This document shows positions 1 to 9,938 of a stretch of DNA of 64,000 nucleotides, piece by piece. Where the stretch lies: positions 5,897,929-5,961,928 of the forward strand of contig CM068541.1 in NCBI GenBank assembly GCA_035048495.1, given 5' to 3'. Under the pieces are notes generated by a model. The model worked only from the letters and a program-made list of their open reading frames with translations. It was not told the origin of the DNA and did not search any database. Each line of letters starts with the position of its first letter. The stretch's first letter is position 1. The stretch is from Euptelea pleiosperma. Lineage: Eukaryota; Streptophyta; Magnoliopsida; Ranunculales; Eupteleaceae. The position numbers and the translations under genes are program-made.

Positions 1-1385
1 GTTTCATCCACAGAGCAAGAAGACTTTGCAATAGCATTCCTCACAAACTTTTGAGCGGCTGGAGAAAGCGTTCGCACACTTGGACTTGCACTTCCCCCGC
101 GAGCTGGTGAAGGCAATGGTGGCTTTCGAAACATCTTTGACCTCTCTCTCAATTTACGGGCAGCCTCCCTCGACAATGAGTGGGCCTTGACATCTCTAGT
201 AGGTGGGCATGGTATGCTAAAGTGGGGTCTGTCACCATTCCCTCCAATACCCACCGGAGTGTCCTCCGTCTCCAATCTCAACGGTGTCCCTTCAATCTCT
301 CCCCACGTGAAGAACGGTGATTCATCAACACCTGGAGCAGGGGACGGTGTCTTAACAAAATTATACCCATTTTCTGATTTCTTAGCCGATTCTACATAGA
401 ACGGGTTAGGGGTCTTTCTCAAATCTTCCAAATCATACTTCTTCAATCTCTCCGCTTCTCGATCTGAAAAAGGTAAAGGGACGGGGGTTGCTCCAGCCAC
501 AGGGGTGTAAAGTATTGCAACAGTATCTTCTTCTTTCGGTCTAGAATCCATCAATTTTCCATGGAACCGAGTGTTTGTGCGATTGACTTCCTTCGTCAGA
601 CCCTTAATTCTCTCTGCCCTTTCAGCCTCGGTCAGCGGGGCCTCGCCACAATCCGCGGGGTTATACATTAAGAGATTCTTAGCGGTATATTTCCACCCTT
701 CTAACGTGCTGGGAGGCTGATCAGATGTCCCGTAACCATCAGTAATCCGATCTATCTTCTCGGCTTCTAGGGCCTTTACTTCCTCCTTATCCCCTTCTGT
801 CAAATATCCAAATCTCTCCTTCCTCTTTCGATTAACCTTCTCCATGATCTTCGAGAAGCTATCATTGTCTTCGCTCGTATACCGTCGAAAAAACTCATCG
901 AGCGTCAACGAAGCATCAACCAAATCATCACTAGATTGCCCAACGTCCGATACATCCCGATATGCACGACTAGGGGTTTTGTCAAAATCAAATGGAGTAG
1001 ATGTCGAATAGAAATGGGAACCGGGTGTTCTTAAACTTGAACCGGGGGTTCGAGTCTTACCTTCTGCATCAGAATTCGAGATTTTTCCGCGTCGTCGCTC
1101 CAAGATCTTCAATTGGGCGTCTTTTATCTGGATCGGATCGCCGCTCCGCACGGCTTCGAGCCAATCGAGGCGGTCTCGAAGCTTTGGAATGTCGGGGAAG
1201 AAATCGCGTTCGATGATCTTCTCGATAGCGGCAACGTAAGAATCCTCGTCGAGGACCGCATGACGTTTTTTAGGGTTTCTTGTGGGATTTGAAGGGTCGT
1301 TAGGGTTTTCTAAGGCTTTCTCAGCGGGAGAGGGTGAAGGAGAGAAGGAGATGTGAAGAGGAGAATGACCTGGAGACAAAAGCAT
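1..1385 (-). CDS. ESS2: Splicing factor ESS2 homolog (DGCR14/Es2 family), C-terminus beyond window
   Basis: One open frame runs from the ATG at 1385 to the left edge without a stop, giving about 461 residues. Residues about 45-75 form the family's conserved opening (DEDSYVAAIEKIIERDFFPD, then a KLRDRLDWLEAV helix). Next come the STPFDFDKTPSR segment, an acidic LTLDEFFRRYTSEDN stretch, WKYTAKNLLMYNP, and many Thr-Pro sites typical of the family. The visible end, SPAAQKFVRNAIAKSS, lies close to the usual C-terminus, so only some tens of residues should be missing. ESS2/DGCR14 is a nuclear protein associated with the late spliceosome (established for animals, fungi and worms; inferred here). The ATG is the first in frame after the upstream telomere-like repeat and is followed by a Pro/Ser-rich, probably disordered N-terminus. 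No intron is seen in this part. Confidence 0.93.
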   Translation of the reverse strand, partial: MLLSPGHSPLHISFSPSPSPAEKALENPNDPSNPTRNPKKRHAVLDEDSYVAAIEKIIERDFFPDIPKLRDRLDWLEAVRSGDPIQIKDAQLKILERRRGKISNSDAEGKTRTPGSSLRTPGSHFYSTSTPFDFDKTPSRAYRDVSDVGQSSDDLVDASLTLDEFFRRYTSEDNDSFSKIMEKVNRKRKERFGYLTEGDKEEVKALEAEKIDRITDGYGTSDQPPSTLEGWKYTAKNLLMYNPADCGEAPLTEAERAERIKGLTKEVNRTNTRFHGKLMDSRPKEEDTVAILYTPVAGATPVPLPFSDREAERLKKYDLEDLRKTPNPFYVESAKKSENGYNFVKTPSPAPGVDESPFFTWGEIEGTPLRLETEDTPVGIGGNGDRPHFSIPCPPTRDVKAHSLSREAARKLRERSKMFRKPPLPSPARGGSASPSVRTLSPAAQKFVRNAIAKSSCSVDE

Positions 1386-1480
1386 GGTTTCCGGAGAGAG
1401 TAGAACGGTATGATTAGGGCTGGGGGCAAAGCAAAACTCCTCTGAATCTGCAAGCAACAACGGAGAAGACGATGATGCAA

Positions 1481-1509
1481 TTAGGGTTAGGGTTAGGGTT
1501 AGGGTTAGG
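1481..1509 (+). repeat. Short interstitial telomere-like repeat (TTAGGG, almost 5 units)
   Basis: About five consecutive TTAGGG units lie roughly 100 bases upstream of the ESS2 start codon. On the ESS2 strand this reads CTAACCC, so it may act as a telo-box-like element of the leader or promoter. The unit is the 6-base form, not the usual 7-base plant TTTAGGG. Confidence 0.8.
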
Positions 1510-1689
1510 TCAAAAGAAAAGCTCTCTTTTTTCGGACTTGGAACTGCACCAACGGAAGGGGCTTCGAGCTTATGTTGGTGCTGAGGCTAGCCCTACTTTA
1601 AAACTTGTGAAGGAAGAAGGTACGCGGTGAAATAAGGGTCACTCTACGGGCACCCACGCCATTCGGCTGGGCACCCACAATAGTCCAAA

Positions 1690-2035
1690 ACATGGTTTTA
1701 AAAACGGCCGTTTAAACGGTAACGCCCCAAGCCCGTTTCCGTTAAAACCGTTTAAACGCATTTTATCGTTTTTGAAAAAAATGGCCGTTAAAATCGTTTA
1801 AACAGCCGTTTAATTTTGAAAAATTTTGTGAAAAAAACGGCCGTTAAAACGTTTAATTCCGTTAAAATCCATTTAAATCCGTATTTTTTTTAACTTTCAA
1901 ATTTCAAAATTTGAATTTCAGCGCCACTTTTTCCGTTAAATTCCGTTTAATTCAATTTTTTCCCATTTTTTTCCATTTTTGCTCATGACCGTTTCAATCC
2001 GTTTAACCGTTAAAACGGCCTCCTTTAAACCTTGG
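1690..2035. repeat. AACGG/GTTTAAAC-rich dispersed repeat
   Basis: The stretch is dense in CGTTTAAACGG, GGCCGTT and CCGTTAAA words in both orientations. A stretch at 1860-2035 has an inverted relative at 24955-25115, and similar sequence lies at 16800-17060 and 25430-25550. Superfamily not known. Confidence 0.5.
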
Positions 2036-2048
2036 TCCAAAATTACAC

Positions 2049-2082
2049 ACCCCCCACCCCCCCCCCCCCCCCCCCCCCCCCC
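2049..2082 (+). repeat. Poly-C tract
   Basis: About 33 bases are nearly all C with a single A, followed by a short CT repeat. The opposite strand is a G run able to form a quadruplex. Its length is probably unreliable in assembly. Confidence 0.9.
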
Positions 2083-2110
2083 TCTCTCTCAATTTGGGCA
2101 CCCCACCCCA

Positions 2111-3091
2111 TAGGGCTGCAACTTGGGCGGGCTCAACCCGACGTTGGACTCGGGTTGGGTTGGTCCCTTCAGCACTCGGGCTCGGGCCTTATTTTGGTAA
2201 GCCCGATCAAAATCGGGTTGGGCTCGGGCTGAGACTTGGAGAAGCCCGACCCAACTCGAACCCAAGTTGAAGCCTTATATACTAGCCTCGATCTCCTCTT
2301 TCCCATTTTTGTTAATGAAAACCCATCCTCTCCTCTCCTCTCTCCCTTCTCTGTCAAACCCTAACCCTAACCTCCCCTCTCCTCTCCTCTCCTCTCCTCT
2401 CCTCTTTCTCTCGCTGAGTTTGCACACATTGATGTTGCTTCGTTGGAGGAGTAGCTTCTCTTGACTGGCCAAGCCCCCAAGATAACAACTGGCATGTCCA
2501 GTCTCTACTTTGGATTAAGAATCTCCATGCAAGCCATGAATGCAAAAGACTCGACAGAGCAACCATTTGAAAGCAGTGGGTACGGCGATAGAGCAGAGAA
2601 AATGGTTTTTACAAACCCTAGTTTTCAAGTCTTGCCCAAAATGGCTTCTTTCCATCTTTGATTGCCAAAAAACAGAGGTTCGATTAAGGTTTAGCCTTTG
2701 CATTTTAGATTCCCAAAGAACGACGGGTGATTCCAAGTAAGTAGTTTATTTAATATTCCAAAGACGGTAAATCAATTTTATGTTGGATTGATTGTGTTTG
2801 TAATCTGATTTGTGGTTTGTCCCTTTTTGAATATTTCTATTTATAAAATTTGTTGGACAAAAGAGAAAAAATTTTGTACGAGTCTAGTGCATCTAAACTA
2901 GAGGAGCTTCAGAAAATTCTTCTCAACCCGACAAACCCGAATAATCTGACCAACCCGATCGGGCTGGGCTCTGGCTGGGATTTTCAATCCCGACATTGGG
3001 TTGGGTTCGGGCTCGGGCTTGGAGTCCTGAAGGTCGGGTTGGGCTCAGGTTGACCTCTAACCCGACCCAACCCGCCCGAGTTGCAGCCCTA
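2111..3091. mobile_element. hAT-type non-autonomous transposon, copy 1
   Basis: The 981-base element starts TAGGGCTGCAACTTGGGCGG and ends with the inverted form CCGCCCGAGTTGCAGCCCTA. The 8-base flanks are identical (CCACCCCA at 2103-2110 and 3092-3099), the target duplication size of hAT elements. The interior is rich in GGGTTGGGCTCGGG words near both ends and has a CTCTC microsatellite near 2370-2410. It has no transposase frame. Confidence 0.8.
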
Positions 3092-3109
3092 CCACCCCAC
3101 CCCTTCTCC

Positions 3110-3405
3110 TTCATTTTCTCTATCTTTCTCTCTCTACTATTATCTCTCCCTCTCCTCTCCCTCACTCTCTCTCTTCTTCTCTCAATCTCTCCCTCTTCGT
3201 TTCTCTCTATCTTTCTCCCCACGGCAGTTCAGCGTCGTGGGGGCTAAAAGCTAGAGGGGGAGAGAGAGAGAGAGAGAGATTGAGAGAGAGGGATAGTGTG
3301 AGTGTGAGAGAGAAAGAGAGATGAAGGGAGTAAGAGAAGGATAGGGGAGAGAGTGAGGGAGGGCATAGGAGAGAGTTACAGGAGAGAGAGAGAAAGAGAA
3401 AACAA
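3110..3405. repeat. Opposed CT-rich and GA-rich low-complexity tracts
   Basis: 3110-3225 is almost pure C/T and 3255-3405 almost pure G/A, so the transcript could fold back on itself. They lie inside the Mutator-like element. Open frames here are composition artefacts. Confidence 0.7.
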
Positions 3406-3624
3406 AGAAGAAGGGGTGGGGTGTCCAAACTGAAAGGAGGGATATTTTGGTCCCATGTGGGTGCCCAGCAGAATGGCGTGACTACTTGTAGAGCGACCCA
3501 TGAAATAAATTGGCGATAGTGAAATGGTTTTAGCTGTCGTATTGCTTTGCAACAGCCCATCCAAAGTCAAAAGTGGAGGGAAATGACACACAAAAAGCAA
3601 GTGTTTTAACTTTTAACGCCCCTT

Positions 3625-6600
3625 ATAGCGTCTCGAGTATGTCACCATCCTCCTTGGCCGAGCCAAAATTTAGAGATTTCTCTCTAAATTCATTCTCCAA
3701 TGGCCTCGTTATTTGCTATTTTGAGGGGTTAGCTAAAAGCACTTTCTACCCTGCCAATGTTCGCGAAACATCTTCCTTCACGAAATCTTCCTGTTATTAA
3801 AACATTACCATTTTATCCTTCTAATTGGAAGCTCGTGGTGTTCAACAGATTTTCAATCCGTAGTGTTTCTCTCTCATTCATGAGCTCGCTTGATCCGTTG
3901 GTTGAGCACTGAGTCGACGTTGGAACATGATCGGAACTAGGGCTCGAACACCTATTAGGCAAAATTATTCCACTGGAATTCTCCAACGTCACTGGCGAAA
4001 GCCGATTCTCTTCAAGGTGGGTTATGGAGTTTGTGCATGGAAGAAAAGGGTATTGTGACGAATAAGAGGAGATGATTGGGGATATGGGTAAGCTTCCTTT
4101 TTCTTCTTCGTTTTCTTCATTTCCTTCTTCTCAGTATAGAGGTGTTGTTCCTCAACTGAACAGGCACTGGGGAGGGCATATTTGTGAGAAGCACCAACAG
4201 GATGGTTGGGACGTTCTTGGGTCCAACATCTGAACTTGGATTCCCCATAACGTTCATTAAATTCGCGAGCTCTCCCAACACGACTCATTTCTTAGGTGCT
4301 AGAGGTTGCAGAGATTGTTCTAAAGCCATGGCAGAGGCGACCCTCTTCTTCGTTGCACAGGTGATGCGCATGCAATTCCCCTACTCGCTCATGGATAGGG
4401 TTTGAGAACTACGATTAGGATTTAGGCGAGAGTGGAATAGAGGAGGAGAGTGAGAGTGATGGGAAGAGAGTTGAAGGTGACCTACTCTTGCAAAAGGGTA
4501 AAATGATAAGGTTTTCAATGACAGGGAGATATGACGAAGGATTGACCTCGCCAACATTGGCGAAGTGGAGAATGTTAGGGGTTAGCTAAAACCACTCTCC
4601 ACCTTGCCAATGTTGGTGAGGTTTCTTCTTCGCCATATCTCCCCGCCATTGAACACCTTATTATTTTACCCCCATATAAACCTTCACACACACACACCCC
4701 AAACCTAGAAACATAGAAGAAGACGACGATTGGGAAGCTCACAAGAGAAGCCCAATGAGCATTTCAACCATGATCAAAGGGTGGAAATGAAGCAAGCTTC
4801 GAGATTGAGAATGAATGGTCATGTCAGGGTGTTGGGACTTTGTCCATGACATGAACTTCTAGTTGATTGGCCAAGGTGAGGTTGACAAGGAGTAGGGGAA
4901 GCTGCCGTGGAAAATTGATTTCTCCTTCATTGTTGACCGTGCAGGGTGACATCAGTACTGGTAGAATGATGGAGGGGGTGAACCACAACGGCATTGAACA
5001 TATATATGAGTGATGGTTTCAGAGCATGAGAGTTCAGTTGGAGGATCTTGTAGGTCGAATCTGGTGTTTGGTGGGGAGGTGGTTGCATGCACATGGAGAT
5101 AAGCATGAGGTGTTCTTTGTGGACGTTGAGCAACCCAAAAAGTCACAGCCACTTGTACAAGTGGAGCAAGTATCTAGTGTGCTTGTAGAACGTGCGGGAG
5201 AGAGTTGCACGGAGAAGATGATCGCGAAATTGCAGCTCAGGTTGGTCGTTAAGACAAGCTAGCGCTCCTTGAGGACAGCGAAGGGGGACCTACAACATTG
5301 ATTTAGCATTACAGACCTCTTGATATGTCGACGAAGACGTAAGGATATCCATATACATATGTTCTATCCAGAACAGAGACAGTGCCTGAGCTCTGCATGG
5401 ACAGTCATTCAGGTCTCGCCAATAAGAGAAATGGTGTTGCCCAAGAAGCTAACAACCTAGGTGTGGATCTATGATTCAATCACGACCTGATCGATGTGTT
5501 CATTGGAAGGTTTTTTCGGCAAGAAAGCCATGGAGTGCGGGGGTCTGAATTGTATCTCGAGTGGATGATCAAAAGGTTTGAAGTATGTTAAAGCATTGGG
5601 CCAAGAAGGATGGCACAAGAGAGTTGGTCGAAAAAGGGAGGTCTACCAAGAAGAAAGGAAGTTGAGATGGTTTGGCCAGAGACAATGGGTCGCGATTACT
5701 GGTTCTCTCAATTAATTAAAAGAAAACAGATTGGAGGGGTTTACAGGATGAAGGGTAGGGTATTTTGATCATTTTACTGAAAAAATTGGCTATTTTGAAG
5801 AAGTTGATGGAGTTAATACCTTTTTGATAAAGCTCACATCACTAAAAGAGGTTGATTGTTAGCCAAATATGAAAATAGCAATGGAGAGTTGTTAGAGATG
5901 CTCTTAGCTGGCCTTGAGTTCACTTTTCCTCACTGTGTCTCTTAGAGCATCTCCACCAGCTGTCCATAACCATTTTCATGTTTGGCAAACAATAAGCCCC
6001 TTTTACCAAAGAGAGTTTTAACAAAAAGGTTTTATCTCCACCCGCTTCTTCAAAATAGTCAAGAGATCTGATTAAAATGACCAAAGTACATTGGGTCCTT
6101 TGGAGAGTCCCTTATGTCTCGGGTTGGAACAAATTACTATAATTCGTCCCCGCCTACGAATCAGGCGACATTTTTCACAAATTTTACGAACGAAGGTCTT
6201 ATATATTTTCACATTTTTCACATCTTCATGTTTGATGAAAGATTTCCTTTCAAGCTTTCCATGGAAGACCTCTTAAAGAATCCCCATGGTAGTTGTGTTC
6301 CCATATTTCTCCACCCAAAGAATCTTGTAATCACAATGATTAAGAGCGAAGAAAGATTGGTTGAAATTACCGAAAGAATCTATATCTCTGTTTGTATCAT
6401 TTCTTCAATCCGAGACATGGATCTGCCATTTATTTATCCTCTCAATCTCAATTTCTTTCAATCCAAACCCTTGTGAGAGATGATATGATGATTGGTTCGA
6501 TTGATTAAGTTTATTGATACCATTTTATTTGTTGACTAGAGTCAATTCGTTTTGATTTTGAAGGAGATGGGGAGAGAGAGAAGATGAAGTTGCTTGATGT

Positions 6601-6836
6601 TCGGTATGCCAAATGAGATACAACGCAGAGGAGAGTCATCTCCTACTCCATTGCAGGCATAGCTTCTGTAAAGAATGCCTCTCTTGAATGTTATTCGCAT
6701 TTCCTGACACCACCCTATCCTACCCTCGATTTTGCCACCTCTCCATCGTTGACAACTCCATCCACACCCTCCACAAGAACTTCGCCCCTCTCCCTCATCC
6801 ACTCCTCCACTACTGTCTTCGGTTGCGACTTTACCA

Positions 6837-6867
<31 letters not shown>

Positions 6868-7350
6868 CGACCGCAATGACACTGACATTAACAATGAAGA
6901 AGCATATGAGTTCGGCCATCGTAGCTGCAGTTGCCAGGTTCATGCTTAGAGCTCTGACTGCAGTAGCAGTGCTTGAGGTGACTTTGTTATTGACCTCGCT
7001 TGGCTATCCCTAGTTTCCCCAACCAGTTCACAGGGGTTTGTGAAGAGGGACATGGGGGGCCTGGAATTTCGAGGAAATGTTGATTGATTTATTTGGAGGA
7101 GAGAAGAAGAGGAGGACGAGATGAATACGAGAGAAAGAGGTGAAGAAACTAAATGGGTAAAATGGTAAGATTTTCAATGGCGGGGAGATATGGCGAACGA
7201 GTAATTCGCCAACATTGGTGAGGTGGAAATTGTTTTTAGATAACCCCTTAAAATAACAAGGGGGTTAGCGAGGCTAATGGAAGATGAATTTGGGGGTTTC
7301 TCTCCAAACTTTGGCTTTGTGAACGATGATGACAACCTGTTGGAGATGCT
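3625..7350. repeat. Cluster of foldback elements with AGAGCATCTCCAACAG-type ends
   Basis: Long inverted arms recur. 5757-5917 and 5943-6110 are inverted copies that meet back to back at the AGAGCATCTCC ends. The left end near 3630-3830 matches the inverted end at 7156-7350. Shared words are GGGGTTAGCTAAAA, GCCAATGTTGG and GGGGAGATATGGCGAA. AGAGCATCTCCAACAG is a familiar terminus of short plant DNA transposons. 4690-5750 between the arms holds no recognisable gene. A GAT/ATG microsatellite is at 6837-6867. Confidence 0.5.
4496..4671. repeat. Near-perfect 176-base palindrome
   Basis: The arm starting GGGTAAAATGATAAGG is repeated inverted at the right end as CCTTATTATTTTACCC, with matching CAATGRCRGGGAGATATGRC and GCCAACATTGG blocks. 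The loop is about GTTAGGGGTTAGCTAAAA. It belongs to the surrounding foldback family. Confidence 0.7.
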
Positions 7351-7454
7351 CTCAACTGCCAAATATAGCGAAAAATGCATTTTTAAATTTTGTGAAATTT
7401 AAACTTCTTGAAAAGCGTGTCAACACATTTTCAATTGTATTTGATGGTGAAGAG

Positions 7455-7720
7455 ACGGGTAGAACTTCGCTGACGGAAGTTCTTCATCAACATTGATGAA
7501 GAACCACAATATAATAACTGTCAAAAATATAAGGCACATGGCACACTCTTAGAGAACGTTGACCATATGGATGTTTGGACAATCCATAGGTGGACCTACA
7601 AACCAAAAATCAGTCTGATTAGTGACTTCAAACCTTTGGATCTTTGTATCCCAAATAATGGTCAAATTCCACCAAAATAATGGTAAATAATGCTCAAATT
7701 CCAAAGTTAAAAATCCAACT
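7455..7720. repeat. Truncated copy of the ACTTCGCTGAC Mutator-type MITE family
   Basis: The left end GTAGAACTTCGCTGAC and the internal words ATATGGATGTTTGG and ACCAAAAATCAG match the complete element at 63018-63385. No right end is seen. 7720-8132 beyond it holds nothing I can name. Confidence 0.5.
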
Positions 7721-8132
7721 CTTAGATTTCCGCTACGTGATTGAGAAATTATATTAGTATGATTTTAGGTGTATTTTCTCTTGACCTAGTTAGTAGTATA
7801 CCAGGTATGTCTTGGATTTAGGACATGCAACACACACCTTGGATTCTATGCTTGACGTTGATGACAGACGCCCATCAACAAAGTTCTACTCATTGATTTG
7901 CGTTCTACCTTTCTAGTACAATTAAAACTCAAACTCAACACTGATCACTAATACCTTTCCCGCGTGCTAGATGCCATAAATTTTGATGGTCCCTTGGGCA
8001 TTTGATTCACAACTCGACGAAAGTTCATGTCAAAATTCATTCGAATAGGTGAATCCTAGCCATTGGATTTAAGCACTTTTCATCTTGAAATTCAATAACT
8101 GGCCCATGAATGAAAGAACAACGGATCCAAAC

Positions 8133-8969
8133 TAGGGTTGCAACTTGGGTGGGCTCAACCCGATATTGGGTTAGCCCCTTCAATACTTGGGTCGGGCTCG
8201 GACCTAGAGTTTGACAACCCGATCAAATTGGGTTGGGCTAGGGTTGAGGCTTCAGCCCAACCTGACCCAACCCAAGCACGATAAACACACACACACACAC
8301 AAACACAACACACACATTATCAAAGACATGCTTGAGACAAATCCATAGAAACGACCCATTACAAGAAGTGCATCACAACACCAATGGCTTGACTTCAATT
8401 CTGTATGAGAAGGTGAGCAGTTGAAAAGTTCATTGTATATTGTTGACGATGGAGGTGCTTTTGAGTGTTGGCTGAAGCTGCGAGTTGCGCCAATGGGTAC
8501 GTCTTGTTATGCTGTAAACTTGTGTTACCATCATATACACTTATGTTACTACCTGCAATTGAAGGCAAATTATTTGACAATTGTATGTGCAAGATTATGT
8601 GGAGACTTTTGAACTTGAAATTTTATACAAATAAACCTGTAAAGATGACAAATATAAATGTATACATATTTTGTTAATGTGGTTCTATTTAATAGGATGT
8701 AAAAACGAAGCTATTATTTAATGGCTAGCATAACAATCGTTATATTGACCAATAAACAATTTTAATATGAAAAAATTTAGCAACCTTTCCAACCAACATA
8801 AAAAATTAAGAAATTGACCAACCAGACTAACCTGATTGGGTTGAACTATCAGGTTGGGAAATCTAGGTCCGACATCGGATTGGGTTGGGCTTGGGTTCAC
8901 AGCCTTGAAGGTCGGCCTAGGCTAGGGTTGACCCCTAACTTGATCCAACCCACCCGAGTTGCAGCCCTA
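8133..8969. mobile_element. hAT-type non-autonomous transposon, copy 2 (older)
   Basis: The ends TAGGGTTGCAACTTGGGTGG and CCACCCGAGTTGCAGCCCTA are the same as in the element at 2111-3091. The flanking octamers ATCCAAAC (8125-8132) and GTCCAAGC (8970-8977) differ at two positions, both transitions. This suggests an older insertion whose target duplication has decayed. A CA-repeat lies near 8285-8310. Confidence 0.75.
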
Positions 8970-9136
8970 GTCCAAGCCCATGACAAAAAAATGTTCAAAT
9001 CTAACAGCTAGCTGATTTTATGCGTAGGTTCACCAAGGGGTGGGCCAAACATTCATCCAAATAGAGGTCTCCATAAAAGTGTGTACGTGTCCGAACACCT
9101 CAGTTTTCTTCAATAGTTAGTTCTAGAAAGCCAGTC

Positions 9137-9372
9137 CAGAGGTCCTATACAAAGTTTGATAGGACCCCTTTCCTCAAATGCCACATGGCATATTTTTGGG
9201 TCCACTGACTCGTGAATGTTCGGCCCACTTCTTGATGAAGGCACACGCCAAAACACAGGTCGATTGGTGATTTATAGCCGTTGGATTTGAGCTTTTCCAT
9301 AAGTGGGTCGTAAAGAGTTGCCACGTGACATATTAGGAGGGGTTTACCAAACGTTGTATAGGACCCGGTCCT
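9137..9372. repeat. Foldback MITE with GGTCCTATACAA ends
   Basis: The left arm (GGTCCTATACAAAGTTTG, then TGCCACATGGCATAT) is matched by the inverted right arm (ATATGTCACGTGGCAAC, then GTTTGG and TTGTATAGGACC when reversed). It is about 235 bases long, non-coding, and sits just upstream of the FRIGIDA-like promoter. Confidence 0.6.
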
Positions 9373-9402
9373 ATACAACCCGGATTCATAAACAGGTGAT
9401 TA

Positions 9403-9481
9403 GGCCCAATCCATGATCAAATCCAATATTAATGAAAGATGGGCGCCCAATCCAATTTGATGGGCTCTAAAATAAAGCCCA
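9403..9481 (+). promoter_or_regulatory. Three site II (TGGGCY) elements
   Basis: GGCCCA at 9403-9408 (reverse of TGGGCC), TGGGCT at 9461-9466 and AGCCCA at 9476-9481 (reverse of TGGGCT) lie 170-250 bases upstream of the TATA box. Site II elements, bound by TCP factors, are known to drive plant ribosomal-protein and snoRNA genes, usually together with telo-boxes. Confidence 0.5.
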
Positions 9482-9652
9482 TTTAAACACTTTAGCCATC
9501 CGCGTGAAACCCTAATCACCTGTCAAAGGCGGCAAGAGGGTCCTCTTTTTTTTTGCGAGACAGAGGTTTATTACTTCCACACATCGTTTTCCATTCTAAA
9601 TAAGCACCAACCGTCGATATACATCTGACGGTGGAGATATAACGCCAAATTC

Positions 9653-9660
9653 TATAAATA
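9653..9660 (+). promoter_or_regulatory. TATA box of the FRIGIDA-like gene
   Basis: TATAAATA lies 279 bases upstream of the ATG, leaving a leader of about 250 bases. Confidence 0.6.
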
Positions 9661-9732
9661 ACAGTCGTCGCCGAACAAGAAATACAAGTCGTTTGTTTTA
9701 GGTCTGAAAACCCTGAGTTCTACTTCTTAGGG

Positions 9733-9774
9733 TTAGGGTTTCTTAGGAGAAGAGATTGTAGGTTTTTAGGGTTT
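9733..9774 (+). promoter_or_regulatory. Two telo-boxes in the leader
   Basis: TTAGGGTTT occurs at 9733-9741 and 9766-9774, shortly after the expected transcription start. Telo-boxes at this position, with upstream site II elements, are a known mark of plant ribosome-biogenesis genes. Confidence 0.5.
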
Positions 9775-9807
9775 CTTAGATCTTATCGTTAGATCTCAAT
9801 ATTTTAG

Positions 9808-9828
9808 ATGTTTCGATTCAGTTCTTAG
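9808..9828 (+). promoter_or_regulatory. Six-codon upstream ORF
   Basis: ATG to TAG encodes MFRFSS in the leader, 110 bases before the main ATG. It could lower translation of the FRIGIDA-like protein; this is inference. Confidence 0.35.
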
Positions 9829-9938
9829 TTCTAAGTTAGAACTTCTAACATTCTTGTGTGCACGTATATCTCCATAACCTGCTTTAGAGTTCTCGTTTTT
9901 TCTTTGTTGTTGTTTTTTTAGGAGTTTTCTCTGCAGAG

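Larger units (their letters stand above)
1636..3499. mobile_element. Non-autonomous Mutator-like element carrying a nested hAT element
   Basis: The left end (GGGTCACTCTAC, then CACGCCATTCGGCTGGGCAC) and the right end are inverted copies; reading the right end backwards gives GGGTCGCTCTAC, then CACGCCATTCTGCTGGGCAC. The flanks read GTGAAATAA (1627-1635) and ATGAAATAA (3500-3508), a 9-base target duplication with one mismatch, as expected for Mutator-like transposons. The interior holds AACGG-rich repeat DNA, a long C tract, a complete hAT element and opposed CT- and GA-rich tracts. No transposase is seen. Confidence 0.65.

Noticed and set aside
2267..3560. Many overlapping open frames in the CT/GA-rich DNA
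   Set aside because: They are Ser/Leu/Arg/Glu low-complexity products of microsatellites inside transposons.
6542..6949. 133-residue frame with an Ile run and the opposing Asp-run frame
   Set aside because: Both arise from the GAT/ATG microsatellite inside a foldback cluster. No domain is visible.
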